The notes below the pieces were generated by a model that did not search any database, had not been told where the DNA came from, and saw only the letters and a program-made list of their open reading frames with translations. From positions 620,001 to 684,000 of the forward strand of contig CAWBKF010000004.1 of the NCBI GenBank assembly GCA_963789275.1: a DNA stretch of 64,000 bases, written 5' to 3'. This document shows, in pieces, positions 34,976 to 44,301 of the stretch; position 1 is the first letter of the stretch; each line of letters starts with the position of its first letter. The stretch is from DAHUYF01 sp963789275 (GTDB lineage Bacteria; Pseudomonadota; Alphaproteobacteria; ATCC43930; CGMCC-115725). The translations under genes were made by a program, and so were the position numbers.

Positions 34976-36171
34976 ATGACAGCCTCTCTTCCACGCCGAG
35001 GTGTGGAGTTGGAAGCTGTCGCCCGAACCCCTGATCCGGCCGAGCCCGAGCTGCCGCGGCGGTGTCGCCTCGACCCGTCGCTCGACATTCCCGCAGCAGA
35101 TCTCTGGCTGAGGCCGCTGGCGCTGCTGTCGGGCGCGGCCGCGCGCGCCGCGCGCGCCGAGGATCGCGCCCTCGCTTCTGGCGGGCGGCGCTGTCGCCTT
35201 CACCATGGTCGAGGCGCTGGGACGCCGCCCGTCGGGCGAGGTCGTGGCGGCGCTCGGCAGCATCGCCGAGCTCAGGCGCTGGGCCGCTGAGCGCGGCGAG
35301 GGGATGGCGGCGCGGGTCGCGCGCCAGCTCGAGCGGCTCGCGGCGCCGCGCGCCGCCTGGGCGGGCCTTTCGCTCGACCGCCCGCTGATCATGGGCATCG
35401 TCAACGCGACCCCCGACAGCTTCTCCGATGGCGGCGAGTACCTCGCGCCGCCGCGCGCCATCGCGCATGGCCGAGCGCTCGCCGCCGCCGGCGCCGACAT
35501 CCTCGATGTCGGCGGCGAGTTCGACCCGCCCCGGCGCGACGCCGGTCGCGCTCGAGGAAGAGCTGCGTCGGGTCGAGCCGGTGGTGCGGGCACTCGCCGG
35601 CGCCGGCTTCGTCGTCTCCATCGACACGCGCCACGCCCGCACCATGGCGGCGGCGACGGCCGCCGGCGCGCGCATCATCAACGACGTCTCGGCGCTCGCC
35701 GGCGATGGCGAGAGCCTCGCCGTCGCCGCGCGCTCCGGCGCCGCCATCGCGCTGATGCACATGCAGGGCGAGCCGCAGACCATGCAGGCGAACCCGAGCT
35801 ACAGCCTCGCCTCGCTCGATGTCGTCGAGCATCTCGACGCGCGCATCGCCGCCTGCGCCGCCGCCGGCATCGACCGGTCGCGTCTCGTCGTCGATCCCGG
35901 CATCGGCTTCGGCAAGCGCTCGGCGCATAATCTCGAGCTGATGGCCCGCCTAGGATTGCTGCACGCGCTGGGCTGCGGCGTGCTGCTCGGCATCTCGCGC
36001 AAATCGCTCATCGCGGAACTGCACCAGGCCGAGCCCAAGGAGCGCGTCCCCGGCTCGCTCGCGGGTGCGCTGCAGGCGCTGGCGCAAGGCGTGCAGATCC
36101 TGCGCGTGCACGACGTCGCCGAGACGCGCCAGGCGGTCGCCACCTGGCGCGCCGTCGCCGCCGCGGATTAG
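34976..36171 (+). CDS. folP: Dihydropteroate synthase, two frameshifts
   Basis: Condenses p-aminobenzoate with the pterin pyrophosphate in folate synthesis. An alphaproteobacterial-type N-terminal extension (WLRPLALLSGAAARAARAED, LAGGAVAFTM) precedes the catalytic barrel, with LIMGIVNATPDSFSDGG, ILDVGGE and VVDPGIGFGK. Two extra T bases break the frame: one near 35176 (before the GGAVAFTM segment) and one at 35520-35521, where GGEF should be GGESTRPGATP. Corrected length is near 397 residues. ATG 34976 is a plausible but not certain start. Confidence 0.88.
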
Positions 36172-36173
36172 CC

Positions 36174-36968
36174 ATGGCGATGCGCGCGCTGTCGGCGGCA
36201 ATCCTCGTGGCGGCGGCGCTGCTCGCGGGATCAGCATCCGCCGCCGATCTCTCGGTCGCCGAGGTGCGGGCGGCGCTCGCGCGCGCGACGCCGTCGCTGC
36301 CCGCGGATCTCTCCGGCAAGAACCTGCGCGAGCTCGATCTCAGCGGCCTCGACTTCGCCCACGCCAACCTCGCCCATGCCGATCTCTTCGGCGCGAAGCT
36401 GGTGGGCGCCAATCTGTCGGGCGCCGATCTCCGCTTCGCGCGCCTCGACCTCGCCTGGATCATGCGCGCCGATTTCACCGGCGCCAATCTCAGCGGCGCG
36501 AGCATCTTCGGCCCCGTGGTCTCGCCCACCATGGCGCAGCCGCCGGCGAGCGAGCTGCCGCGCTTCGCGGGCGCTGATTTCTCCGGCGCACGCATCATCG
36601 CGCGGCTCGCGGGCTGCGATCTCCGGCAGGCGCGCTTCACCGGCGCAAAGCTCGGCGTCGATCTCAAGAATCAGCCGATGGGCCAGATGCGCAACGATTT
36701 CAGCGGCGCGGATCTCCGCGGCGCCGATTTCTCCGGCGCCGACCTCAACCGCGCCGTCCTCGCCTTCGCCAACCTCGCCGGCGCCAATCTCACCAGCGCC
36801 AATCTCTTCCGCGCCGATCTCGCCCGTGCCGATCTCCGCGGCGCCGACCTCGCCGGCGCCGATCTGACCGAAGCTGATCTCGACGGCACCCTCCTCACCG
36901 GCGCGCAGCATCTCAGCACCGCCAAAGGCCTCGCCCAAGCCCTCCACGCCGACAAGGCGGTACGGTAG
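36174..36968 (+). CDS. Secreted pentapeptide-repeat protein
   Basis: 264 residues, with a signal peptide (AAILVAAALLAGSASAADLS). The mature chain is almost all A(D/N)LXX repeats, for example ANLAHADLFGAKLVGANLSG, which fold into a right-handed beta-helix rod. A break between the two repeat blocks is near residues 115-130. It starts 3 bp after folP. Such proteins accompany lanthanide methanol dehydrogenase clusters, but their function is not known to me. The rest of the xox set lies 8 kb downstream. Confidence 0.88.
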   Translation: MAMRALSAAILVAAALLAGSASAADLSVAEVRAALARATPSLPADLSGKNLRELDLSGLDFAHANLAHADLFGAKLVGANLSGADLRFARLDLAWIMRADFTGANLSGASIFGPVVSPTMAQPPASELPRFAGADFSGARIIARLAGCDLRQARFTGAKLGVDLKNQPMGQMRNDFSGADLRGADFSGADLNRAVLAFANLAGANLTSANLFRADLARADLRGADLAGADLTEADLDGTLLTGAQHLSTAKGLAQALHADKAVR

Positions 36969-36988
36969 GGAGTGCACTTCTGATATCT

Positions 36989-37050
36989 CATTGCCCCTCC
37001 CCCCTTGAGGGGGAGGTCGGCCGCGCGCGAGCGCGGCCGGGTGGGGGGTA
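36989..37050. repeat. Left inverted repeat flanking the DUF559 gene
   Basis: A hairpin centred on CCCCTTGAGGGGG, then the arms CGGCCGCGC and GCGCGGCCG, ending in GGTGGGGGG. In reverse orientation it matches the block at 37411-37471 in order and spacing. Confidence 0.75.
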
Positions 37051-37083
37051 GCCGCACGCTTCGCGCCATGCCACGATCGCTCC

Positions 37084-37410
37084 ATGGCATCGTCGCTGGC
37101 GCGCAGATTGCGTACGATCCCAACCGACGCAGAGATCCGGTTGTGGTCTCGCTTGCGCCGAAAACAGCTCGAGGGATTCCGCTTCCGGCGCCAGCATCCG
37201 ATGGGCCGCTACGTCGTCGACTTCTTTTGTCCCGACGCGAAGCTGATCGTCGAAGTCGATGGCGGGCAGCACGCGGAAAGCGCAAGCGATGTCGTCCGCA
37301 CGCGCTGGCTCGAAGCGCACGGCTATCGGGTCATCCGATTTTGGAACAACGACGTGCTCGCGAACACCGAGGGTGTGTTGTTGAGTATTCTTGATGCGCT
37401 TCGCGCATGA
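37084..37410 (+). CDS. DUF559 endonuclease-like protein
   Basis: 108 residues covering the whole DUF559 domain, a PD-(D/E)XK-type nuclease relative of very-short-patch repair enzymes. LRTIPTDAEIRLWSRLRRKQ leads, then FRFRRQHPMGRYVVDFFCPD, the metal-binding KLIVEVDGGQHAE, and RVIRFWNNDVLANTEGVLLS. The catalytic D-x-n-E-V-D array is intact. Inverted repeats lie tightly on both sides, so the gene and repeats look like a single small unit. Function of the family is not established. Confidence 0.9.
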   Translation: MASSLARRLRTIPTDAEIRLWSRLRRKQLEGFRFRRQHPMGRYVVDFFCPDAKLIVEVDGGQHAESASDVVRTRWLEAHGYRVIRFWNNDVLANTEGVLLSILDALRA

Positions 37411-37471
37411 CCCCCCTCCTGTCCGAGACCTGCGGCCTCGGACATCCTCCCCCTCAAGGGCAGGGCAATCG
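37411..37471. repeat. Right inverted repeat flanking the DUF559 gene
   Basis: Contains the hairpin TGTCCGAG/CTCGGACA and CCCCCTCAAGGGCAGGGCAAT. Read in reverse it follows the left block (36989-37050) element by element. It starts immediately after the stop codon. Confidence 0.75.
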
Positions 37472-37500
37472 CATATGGCGTCCGGCCGCTTAGTGAGAAG

Positions 37501-37602
37501 GATCACCACGGAGACACGGAGGTCACGGAGAAGCGAAGAATAGCGCGCTTTGCGCGCCCAACGCCTGCTCTTCTCCGTGACCTCCGTGCCTCCGTGGTGA
37601 AC
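37501..37602. repeat. Large CACGGAG palindrome, nested in a further inverted repeat
   Basis: Two 33-base arms (37501-37533 and 37570-37602) match at 31 positions; they read CCACGGAGACACGGAGGTCA in one direction. A pair of outer arms built on AGGGCAGGGC lies at 37456-37475 and 37615-37632. Together these occupy most of the 535-bp non-coding gap 37411-37945. No gene is visible there. Confidence 0.85.
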
Positions 37603-37945
37603 CCTTTTGCCCAAATGCGATAGCCCTGCCCTCAAGGGGGGAGGGGCAGTGTGTGTTGCGCTACAACATGATCCCCCAGCCTTGGCCACTGAGGGGTGCT
37701 GTCATATCATCAGCCCCAAGCCGGAAATCGCTCCGGCGTCCGTCACTGGCGCACCATGAATTTTTTCTCATTGGAGTACACCATTGGCGTAGGGTTGGGG
37801 GGCTTGGAGACCCGTCCGGGCGCTCGCAGCTACCTCCCAGGACCTATTGCGAGGCGCATCGCTTTGTTGCCAGAATAGGCCAAAGCCCGCGCCTGAAGCG
37901 GGTGCCTGCGGCGCGACGGTGCTGCAGCGTCAGGGAGGATAGGTA

Positions 37946-39161
37946 GTGCTTGCCCGCCGCGTTCTGCGCTCGATCATCGCGATCGCTCTGGTCTCGGCGG
38001 CGCTGCTGCCGCTGGCGGCGCGCGCCGCCGACGAGGAAGCGGCCCAGACGCTGCGCATCGGCTTCCTCTCGGAGGCGCTGAAGCGGTTGCCGCCGCAGCC
38101 CTATCTCGACGCGCCGCCGGCCGATGAAGGCGTCGCCGGCGCGCGCCTCGCGATCGCGGACGACAACACCACCGGCCGCTTCACCAACCAGCATTTCGCG
38201 CTCGAGGAGATGATCGTGCCCGAAGGCGGCGATGTCGCGGCGGGCTTCGGCAAGCTCGTCGGCGAGGGCATCCGGCTGGTGGCGACCGACCTGGCGGCGG
38301 GCCCGCTGCTGGCGGTCGCCGACCTGCCGGCGGCGAAAGGCGTGACACTCTTCAATGCCGGGGCGCCCGACGACGATCTGCGCGCCGGGAAATGCCGCGC
38401 CAACGTGCTGCACACGCTGCCGAGCCGCGCCATGCTGGCGGATGCGCTGGTCGAATACCTGCTGGTCAAGCAATGGCGCAACATTTTCCTGGTCACCGGC
38501 CCGACCGAGGCGGACCGCGCCTATGCGGCGGCGGTGCGGCACGCGATCGAGAAGTATCAGGCAAGGCTCGTCGCCGACAAGCCCTGGACCTATCAGCCCG
38601 GCGCGCGCCGTTCCGATACCGGCCATTACGCCATCGGCGCCGAAGTCGCGCATTTCACGCAAGGCATCAGCTATGACGTGCTGGTCGTCGCCGACGAGGA
38701 TGACGAGTTCGGCGACTATCTTGCCTATGCGACCTATGATCCGCGCCCGATCGCGGGAACGCACGGGCCTCGTCCCTTCCGCCTGGGCGCGGCCGCATCA
38801 GGAATGGGGCGCAACCCAGCTCCAGGACCGCTTCCTGCAGCAGGCGAAGCGCTGGATGACGTCGCGCGACTACGCCGCCTGGCTCGCGGTGCGCGCCGTG
38901 GGCGAGGCGGCGACACGGGCACAATCGCTCGATCCCGCCGCAATCGCGACATATCTGCGCAGCGACAAATTCGAGCTCGGTGGCTACAAGGGCGTGCCGC
39001 TGAGCTTCCGTCCCTGGGACGGGCAGATGCGCCAGGCGATCGTGCTTGCCGATGCGTGGGCCTTGGTCTCGGTCTCGCCGCAGCCCGAATTCCTGCACCA
39101 GTTCTCGCCCCTCGACACGCTGGGCATCGATCGTCCGGAGAGCCAATGCCATTTCCCCTGA
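37946..39161 (+). CDS. PQQ-alcohol-associated ABC transporter substrate-binding protein, one frameshift
   Basis: About 404 residues from a GTG at 37946 (GGGAGGAT upstream), with a signal peptide ending LAARAADEE. Type I periplasmic-binding fold: LRIGFLSEALKRLPPQPYLD, VTLFNAGAPDDDLRAGKCRA and VLVVADEDDEFGDYLAYATY. The C-terminal part (WARPHQEWGATQLQDRF) is in the next frame; an extra C near 38767 causes it. The sequence corresponds to the substrate-binding component of the set TIGR03863-03866 found with PQQ-dependent alcohol dehydrogenases. The substrate is not known. Confidence 0.87.
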
Positions 39162-40140
39162 CCTGTCTCCGCGCCTTGTGCCGCCTGTTGCCGCTGGCAG
39201 TGCTCGCCGCGCTGGCGTCGGGCGCGGCCAGGGCTTCGACGGTGCTGGTGTCGAACGAGAAGGGCAATTCGATCACCGTGCTCGACGGCGCCACGCTGAA
39301 GCTGATCAAGACCGTGCCGGTCGGCCAGCGGCCGCGCGGCATCGTGCTGTCGCAAGGACAAGCGCACGCTCTATATCTGCGCCAGCGACGATGACGAGAT
39401 CGAGCAGCTCGACCTCGACACCTACACGATGAAGGAGCCGCTGCCGAGCGGCGCCGATCCCGAGACCTTCGCGCTCCATCCCGATGGCGACGCATCTCTA
39501 CGTCTCGAACGAGGACAACAGCCTGGTGTCGATCGTCGACATCGCTGAGCGCAAGATCATCGGCGAGATCCCCGTCGGCATCGAGCCCGAGGGCATGGGC
39601 ATCAGCCCCGACGGAAAGTGGATCGTCAACACCTCCGAGACCACGAACATGGCGCATTTCATCGACAACACCACGCACAAGGTGGTCGCCAACGTGCTGG
39701 TCGACAGCCGCCCGCGCCGCGCCGTCTGGACCGCGGACGGCAAGGAGGTCTGGGTCTCCTCCGAGATCGGCGGCTCCGTCAGCGTCATCGATCCCACCTC
39801 GCATGCGATCACGCACAAGATCAAATTCGCCATATCGGGCGTGCCGAAGGAGGCGGTGCAGGCGGTGGGCATCGCCATCACCGGCGACCGCAAGCTCGCC
39901 TTCGTCGCGCTCGGCCCGGCCAACCGCGTCGCGGTGGTGGATGGCGCGACCTACGAGGTGAAGAAATACCTGCTGGTCGGCCAGCGCGTGTGGAACCTCG
40001 CCTTCAGCCCCGATGAGAGCCGCCTCTATACCACCAACGGCGTCAGCAACGACATCTCGGAGATCGACGTTCCCAATCTGCGCGTGCTGCAATCGGTGCC
40101 GGTCGGCGCCGAGCCCTGGGGCGTGGTCGTGCGGCCATGA
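39146..40140 (+). CDS. PQQ-dependent-catabolism beta-propeller protein, two frameshifts
   Basis: About 330 residues, exported (LAVLAALASGAARASTVLVS). YVTN-type beta-propeller repeats: NEKGNSITVLDGATLKLIKT, PVGIEPEGMGISPDGKWIVN and GQRVWNLAFSPDESRLYTTN. Frames change near 39353 and 39489, each by one extra base. The family (TIGR03866) always sits between the substrate-binding protein and the ATPase of this transporter set. It starts inside the previous gene and its stop overlaps the next start as ATGA. Periplasmic; role undefined. Confidence 0.87.
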
Positions 40141-40935
40141 TCGAAGCCGCCGCCAGCCGGCCGCCGATGGAGCCCGGATCCGCGCCGCGCCCGCGCGACG
40201 GCGAGGCGGCGCTCGTCGTCGAGGATCTAAGCCACGCCTTCGGCGCCCGCGAGGTGCTTGCGGCACGTCTCCTTCACGCTGCATCCCGGCGCCTTCACCG
40301 TGCTGCTCGGCTTGAACGGCGCCGGCAAGACGACGCTCTTCTCGCTCGCGACTCACCTCTACGATCACCGCAGCGGCGCCATCCGCATCTTCGGCGCCGA
40401 GATCAAGGAACGCCCCTCGGACGCGCTCGCCCGGATCGGCGTCGTCTTCCAGCAGCCGACCCTCGACCTCGACCTGACCGTCGCGCAGAACCTGCATTAT
40501 CACGCGGCGCTGCACGGCATGTCGCGGCGGCTCGCCGGCGAGCGGATCCTCCGCGAGGTCGAGCGCGTGGGATTGAGCGACCGGCTCCCCCACAAGGTGC
40601 GCCAGCTCAGCGGCGGCCAGCGCCGCCGCGTCGAGATCGCGCGGGCGCTGCTGCATCAGCCGAGCCTGCTGCTGCTCGACGAGCCCACCGTCGGCCTCGA
40701 CATCGCGAGCCGCCAATTCCTCCTCGATCACGTGCGGCGGCTCTGCCGCGAGGAGGGGCTGGCGGTGCTCTGGGCGACGCATCTCATCGACGAGGTCGAC
40801 GCGGCGGGGCGGGTGATCGTGCTGCATCAAGGCCGCATCCTGGCGCAAGGCGTGGTCGGCGAGGTCATCGCTACCGCCGGCGCGACGTCGATGCGCGCCG
40901 CCTTCGACGCGCTGACGCAAGGGGCATCGCCATGA
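40137..40935 (+). CDS. PQQ-alcohol-associated ABC transporter ATPase, one frameshift
   Basis: About 265 residues. Walker A GLNGAGKTTLFSLATH, signature VRQLSGGQRRRVEIARALL, Walker B LLLLDEPTVGLD and switch histidine WATHLIDEV are all present in the second frame. The first 40 residues (EDLSHAFGAREVL) are in the first frame; an extra T at 40258-40259 breaks it. It powers the permease of the next gene. Corresponds to TIGR03864. Confidence 0.9.
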
Positions 40936-41738
40936 GCCCGGTGCATTACTGGCGCTGCCTCGTCGGCGTCGTCGCGCGCGAGGGCTTGCGCTTTTTGAAC
41001 CAGCGCGGCCGCTTCGTCGCGGCGCTGGTGCGGCCGCTGGTCTGGCTGCTGATCTTCGCCACCGGCTTTCATTTCGTGCTCGGCGTCTCGATCATCCCGC
41101 CCTACCGCACCTATGTGCCCTACGAGGTCTATATCGCGCCGGGGCTCATCGGCATGATCCAGCTCTTCCAGGGCATGCAGAGCTCGCTCTCCATGGTCTA
41201 TGACCGCGAGATGGGCAGCATGCGGACATTGCTGGTAAGCCCGTTGCCGCGCTGGTACCTGCTGGTCGCGAAGCTGCTCGCCGGCGTCATCGTCTCGGTG
41301 CTGCAGGCCTATGTCTTCCTCGCCATCGCCCGGTTCTGGGAGATCGAGCCGCCGGCAATTGGATATCTCACGGTGCTGCCGGCGCTCATTCTCTCCGGCA
41401 TGATGCTGGGGGCGCTGGGCCTGCTGCTGTCCTCGGCGATCCGCCAGCTGGAGAATTTCGCCGGCGTGATGAACTTCGTGATCTTCCCGATGTTCTTCGC
41501 CTCCTCGGCGCTCTACCCGCTGTGGCGCGTGCAGGAGGCGAGCCTGCCGCTCTACACCATCTGCAGCCTCAACCCCTTCACCTATGCGGTCGAGCTCATC
41601 CGCTTCGCGCTTTACGGCGAGGTCGATTGGCTCTCGGCGGCGGTGGTGGCGGGCTCGCTGCTGGTGTTCATGGCGCTCGCCATCTACGGCTACGATCCCG
41701 GGCGCGGCATGATGCTGCGCCGGGCGGCGGCGGAATGA
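40932..41738 (+). CDS. PQQ-alcohol-associated ABC-2 type permease
   Basis: 268 residues, six hydrophobic segments. ABC-2 membrane domain with RPLVWLLIFATGFHFVLGVS, GLIGMIQLFQGMQSSLSMVY and MGSMRTLLVSPLPRWYLLVA, the conserved cytoplasmic helix, and LSSAIRQLENFAGVMNFVIF. The ABC-2 fold is an exporter-type design, so the associated substrate-binding protein is unexpected. Start overlaps the ATPase stop as ATGA. Corresponds to TIGR03861. Confidence 0.92.
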   Translation: MSPVHYWRCLVGVVAREGLRFLNQRGRFVAALVRPLVWLLIFATGFHFVLGVSIIPPYRTYVPYEVYIAPGLIGMIQLFQGMQSSLSMVYDREMGSMRTLLVSPLPRWYLLVAKLLAGVIVSVLQAYVFLAIARFWEIEPPAIGYLTVLPALILSGMMLGALGLLLSSAIRQLENFAGVMNFVIFPMFFASSALYPLWRVQEASLPLYTICSLNPFTYAVELIRFALYGEVDWLSAAVVAGSLLVFMALAIYGYDPGRGMMLRRAAAE

Positions 41739-42334
41739 GACGCGCGCTGCTGCCGGCTGGGCTGGTGCTGCTCTGGGCCGCCGGCGCCGGCGCCGCGGCT
41801 CCGGGCGCCGATCCCGATTGGCCCTGCCAGCAGGTGCTGGTGCCGGTGCTGAGCGCCGGGATGCTGTGGAACGGGCCCTCGCTCAAGGAGGCGGGCGACT
41901 GGCGCGCCGACCCCGCGGCGGCGGCGCTCGTCTGGCGCATCGCGCCGCGCGACGTCTCGGTCGAAGAGGGCGAGGCCGCAATCGCCGCCTTCGTCGCGAC
42001 GCTCGGCGCCGACAAGGCGGCGCGCGTGACGCGGGTCTTTGCCGGCCTCCTCGACGAGACCAACCGCGAGCGCGGCGAGGTGATCGATCGCATCAAGGAT
42101 CTGGCTGAGCGCCAGCGCAAGCTCGCCGGCCTCATCGACCGCCTCACCAGCGAGCTCGACGCCGCGCCGCCCGGGGACGATGCGGCGCGCGCCGATCTGC
42201 AGCAGCGCTTCGACTTCACGTCGCGCTCCTATGCCGAGCTGCAGCGCACCATGCGCTATGCCTGCGAGGTGCCGCGGAATCTCGATGCGCGGCTCGGCGC
42301 CTACGCGCACGCGCTGGCGGCGGCGCTGTCGTGA
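41735..42334 (+). CDS. Hypothetical periplasmic protein of the PQQ-alcohol locus
   Basis: 199 residues with a signal peptide (LLPAGLVLLWAAGAGAAAPG). DPDWPCQQVLVPVLSAGMLW starts the mature part. The centre is a long charged helix (RVTRVFAGLLDETNRERGEV, then DLAERQRKLAGLIDRLTSEL) likely to form a coiled coil. Two cysteines, one near each end, could pair. It overlaps the permease stop as ATGA, so it is part of the transporter operon. I recognise no functional family. Confidence 0.75.
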   Translation: MRRALLPAGLVLLWAAGAGAAAPGADPDWPCQQVLVPVLSAGMLWNGPSLKEAGDWRADPAAAALVWRIAPRDVSVEEGEAAIAAFVATLGADKAARVTRVFAGLLDETNRERGEVIDRIKDLAERQRKLAGLIDRLTSELDAAPPGDDAARADLQQRFDFTSRSYAELQRTMRYACEVPRNLDARLGAYAHALAAALS

Positions 42335-42338
42335 CGTT

Positions 42339-42929
42339 TCACGGACGGCCGGCAGCCGGAGTCGCCGCCTCGGTCGGCAACTGCGCCGCTTCCCAGCCAT
42401 CGGTGCCGTCGCGATACCAATAGAGCCGGCTATAGCCGTAGCTCGCCGCGCGCTTGGTGGCGTTCCAGCTCATCCAGCAATCGGCGAGGCAATAGAACAC
42501 CACCGGCTGTGCGCGATCGCCGCCGGTCGCCGCCGCGAGGTGGTCGCGGAAATAGATCTCGAGCGCCGCGCTCAGCGCGCCGCGCCCGACCTCCGGCAGC
42601 CACAGGCTGCCGGGGATGTCGCGCCGCGGCACCGGCTTCCACAGCGCGTCCGCCGGCAGCCCCTCCGGCCGCCGCGGCGCCGGCAGCACATCGACGAAGA
42701 TCGCGCGCCGCCCGCGCCACAGCGCCGCGGCCTCGGCGGTGGCGATGGCGCTGGCGCCGGCGATGGTCGCCGGCACGGGCGCGCGATAGGCGTCGAGGCG
42801 ATAGCCCGCCGGCTCCGGCGGCGCCTCGGCGGCGGCGGTCGCCAGCAGCGCCAAGGCGGCGAACAAGATCGCAGCCCCTCTCCCCCTTCGCGGGAGAGGG
42901 GCGTTAGAGGCGCGCGTGCGTACGATCAA
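42339..42929 (-). CDS. CXXCW-motif (rhodanese-like) protein of the PQQ-alcohol locus
   Basis: 196 residues from a TTG at 42929 overlapping the xoxJ stop; a TTG after the GGGAGAGGGG hairpin (about 42864) would give a cleaner signal peptide (FAALALLATAAAEA). The C-terminal core has PVVFYCLADCWMSWNATKRA, the CXXXCW segment that names TIGR03865, and IPGSLWLPEVGRG like a rhodanese. It may handle disulphides or PQQ-enzyme maturation in the periplasm. It meets the plus-strand gene at 41735 tail to tail. Confidence 0.85.
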   Translation of the reverse strand: MIVRTRASNAPLPRRGRGAAILFAALALLATAAAEAPPEPAGYRLDAYRAPVPATIAGASAIATAEAAALWRGRRAIFVDVLPAPRRPEGLPADALWKPVPRRDIPGSLWLPEVGRGALSAALEIYFRDHLAAATGGDRAQPVVFYCLADCWMSWNATKRAASYGYSRLYWYRDGTDGWEAAQLPTEAATPAAGRP

Positions 42930-43761
42930 GGCTTTTCCAGCGCGCCTTGCTCATCGAGCAGCGGCACGCCGTAATCGCGCAGAATGGCGGCGATCGCGTC
43001 GCGGTTCCTTCGCGATCGCGGCGTTGATGCGGCGGCGCCAGTCGGGCTCGTTCGGCCGGACACCCATGGCGATGTGATAGGCCAGCCGCGGCATGCCCGG
43101 CTCGTCCTGGAGCTGCACCATCGCCAGCGGCAGCTTGTCGTGCTTGATGTAATAGCCCGCGAACGGCCCCCACAGCATGCCGGCATCGATGGTGCCGGCG
43201 GCGATGTCGGTCAGCATCTGATGCGCCGGCGATTCGTAGCGCGTGTCGACGGTGAGCGCATAGGGCCGCGCATTCACCATCAAGCCGTGGCGCACCAGCA
43301 GGTCCGAAGGCGGCGTGCCGCTGATGATGCCGATATGGAGCGATTTCAGCGCGGGGTCGTCGAGATCGGCGGTGAGCGGCTTGTCGGCGCGGAACACCAG
43401 CATGTAGCCGGTGTAGTAATAGGGCGTCGTCGTCTGCATCATTTCGTCGCCCGCCACCGTGCCCATGACGAGGTCGCAGCGCCCGGCCAGGAGGCCGTTG
43501 CGCACGAAGCCGATGATCTGCGGGAGCCAGAAATGCTTGACGGGGAGCTTGAAGGTCGCGCCCGAGGAGATCCGCGATCTTGTTCTCGAAGCCCTCGCCC
43601 TGCTCGTCGGAGAAGGGCAGGTTTCTGGGATCGGCGCAGATGCGCAGCTCGCTGCGCAGCGCGCCCCGACCGGCGGGCGACTGCGCCGCGGCGGGCGAGA
43701 GCGCCGCCAGCGCCGCGAGCGGCGCCGCCGACAACAGTCGAAGCCGCGGGTGGATGGACAT
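42926..43761 (-). CDS. xoxJ: XoxJ periplasmic binding protein, two frameshifts
   Basis: About 278 residues. Partner of lanthanide methanol dehydrogenase, thought to help activate XoxF. A signal peptide (LLSAAPLAALAALSPAAAQS) is followed by LRICADPRNLPFSDEQGEGF, the opening of bacterial solute-binding proteins of the MoxJ type. The middle (HFWLPQIIGFVRNGLLAGRC, DLVMGTVAGDEMM, PYYYTGYMLVFR) is in a second frame and the end (AIAAILRDYGVPLLDEQGAL) in a third. Breaks are near 43565 and 43010. It lies between xoxG and the CXXCW gene. Confidence 0.9.
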
Positions 43762-43798
43762 GTCCTGCCTCCTGGCCGGCAGCGCCGGCCGCAGCCTC

Positions 43799-44232
43799 CT
43801 ATTGCTCTCTCGATGCGCTGCGGATGCCCGCGTCCGAGCACGCCGTCCGAGCGCGCCTTCAGATAGGCGTAGATGTCGTCGAGATAATCCATGACATCCT
43901 CGACCGTGCCGAAAGGCGGCATGACGTTGTCGGCCGAGGTGCCGACATTGACCCGGCCGTTGACCACGACCTCCTTGAAATGATCCTCGCTTATCTGCTT
44001 GAGCGATTCCGTGAGCGCGGGCGCATAGGAGCTGCCGGCGCCGTCGGGCCCGTGGCAGCGCAGACAGGATTCCGTGTAGCGCCGCCAGCCATTGTAGGTC
44101 TGCTGGTCGACCTTGCCGTCCTTGATGGTATAGGGCTTCTCGCCGGGCTCATCCGCCGCCATGACGGCGGCGCCGACCCAGGCGAGCAGAGCCAAGCCCG
44201 GCAAGAGCTGCGGCGCACAGACGCCAGCTCAT
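43799..44232 (-). CDS. xoxG: XoxG cytochrome c, frameshifts at both ends
   Basis: About 145 residues. Electron acceptor for XoxF in the periplasm. The signal peptide starts at ATG 44232 (MSWRLCAA, GGGAGGAT upstream) and continues in another frame as GLALLAWVGAAVMAADEP. The haem site is SCLRCHGPDGAG with the axial histidine; methionine ligand candidates are in NVMPPFGTVEDVMDYLDDIY. A break near 44205 joins the halves, and a second near 43810 would place the stop at 43799. It lies between xoxF and xoxJ. Confidence 0.88.
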
Positions 44233-44301
44233 GCGTATCCTCCCGCGACATTTTTTGATTGGCATGGAGACAACAGGAATTTGACAACAAGCAAGAGGAG
44301 A

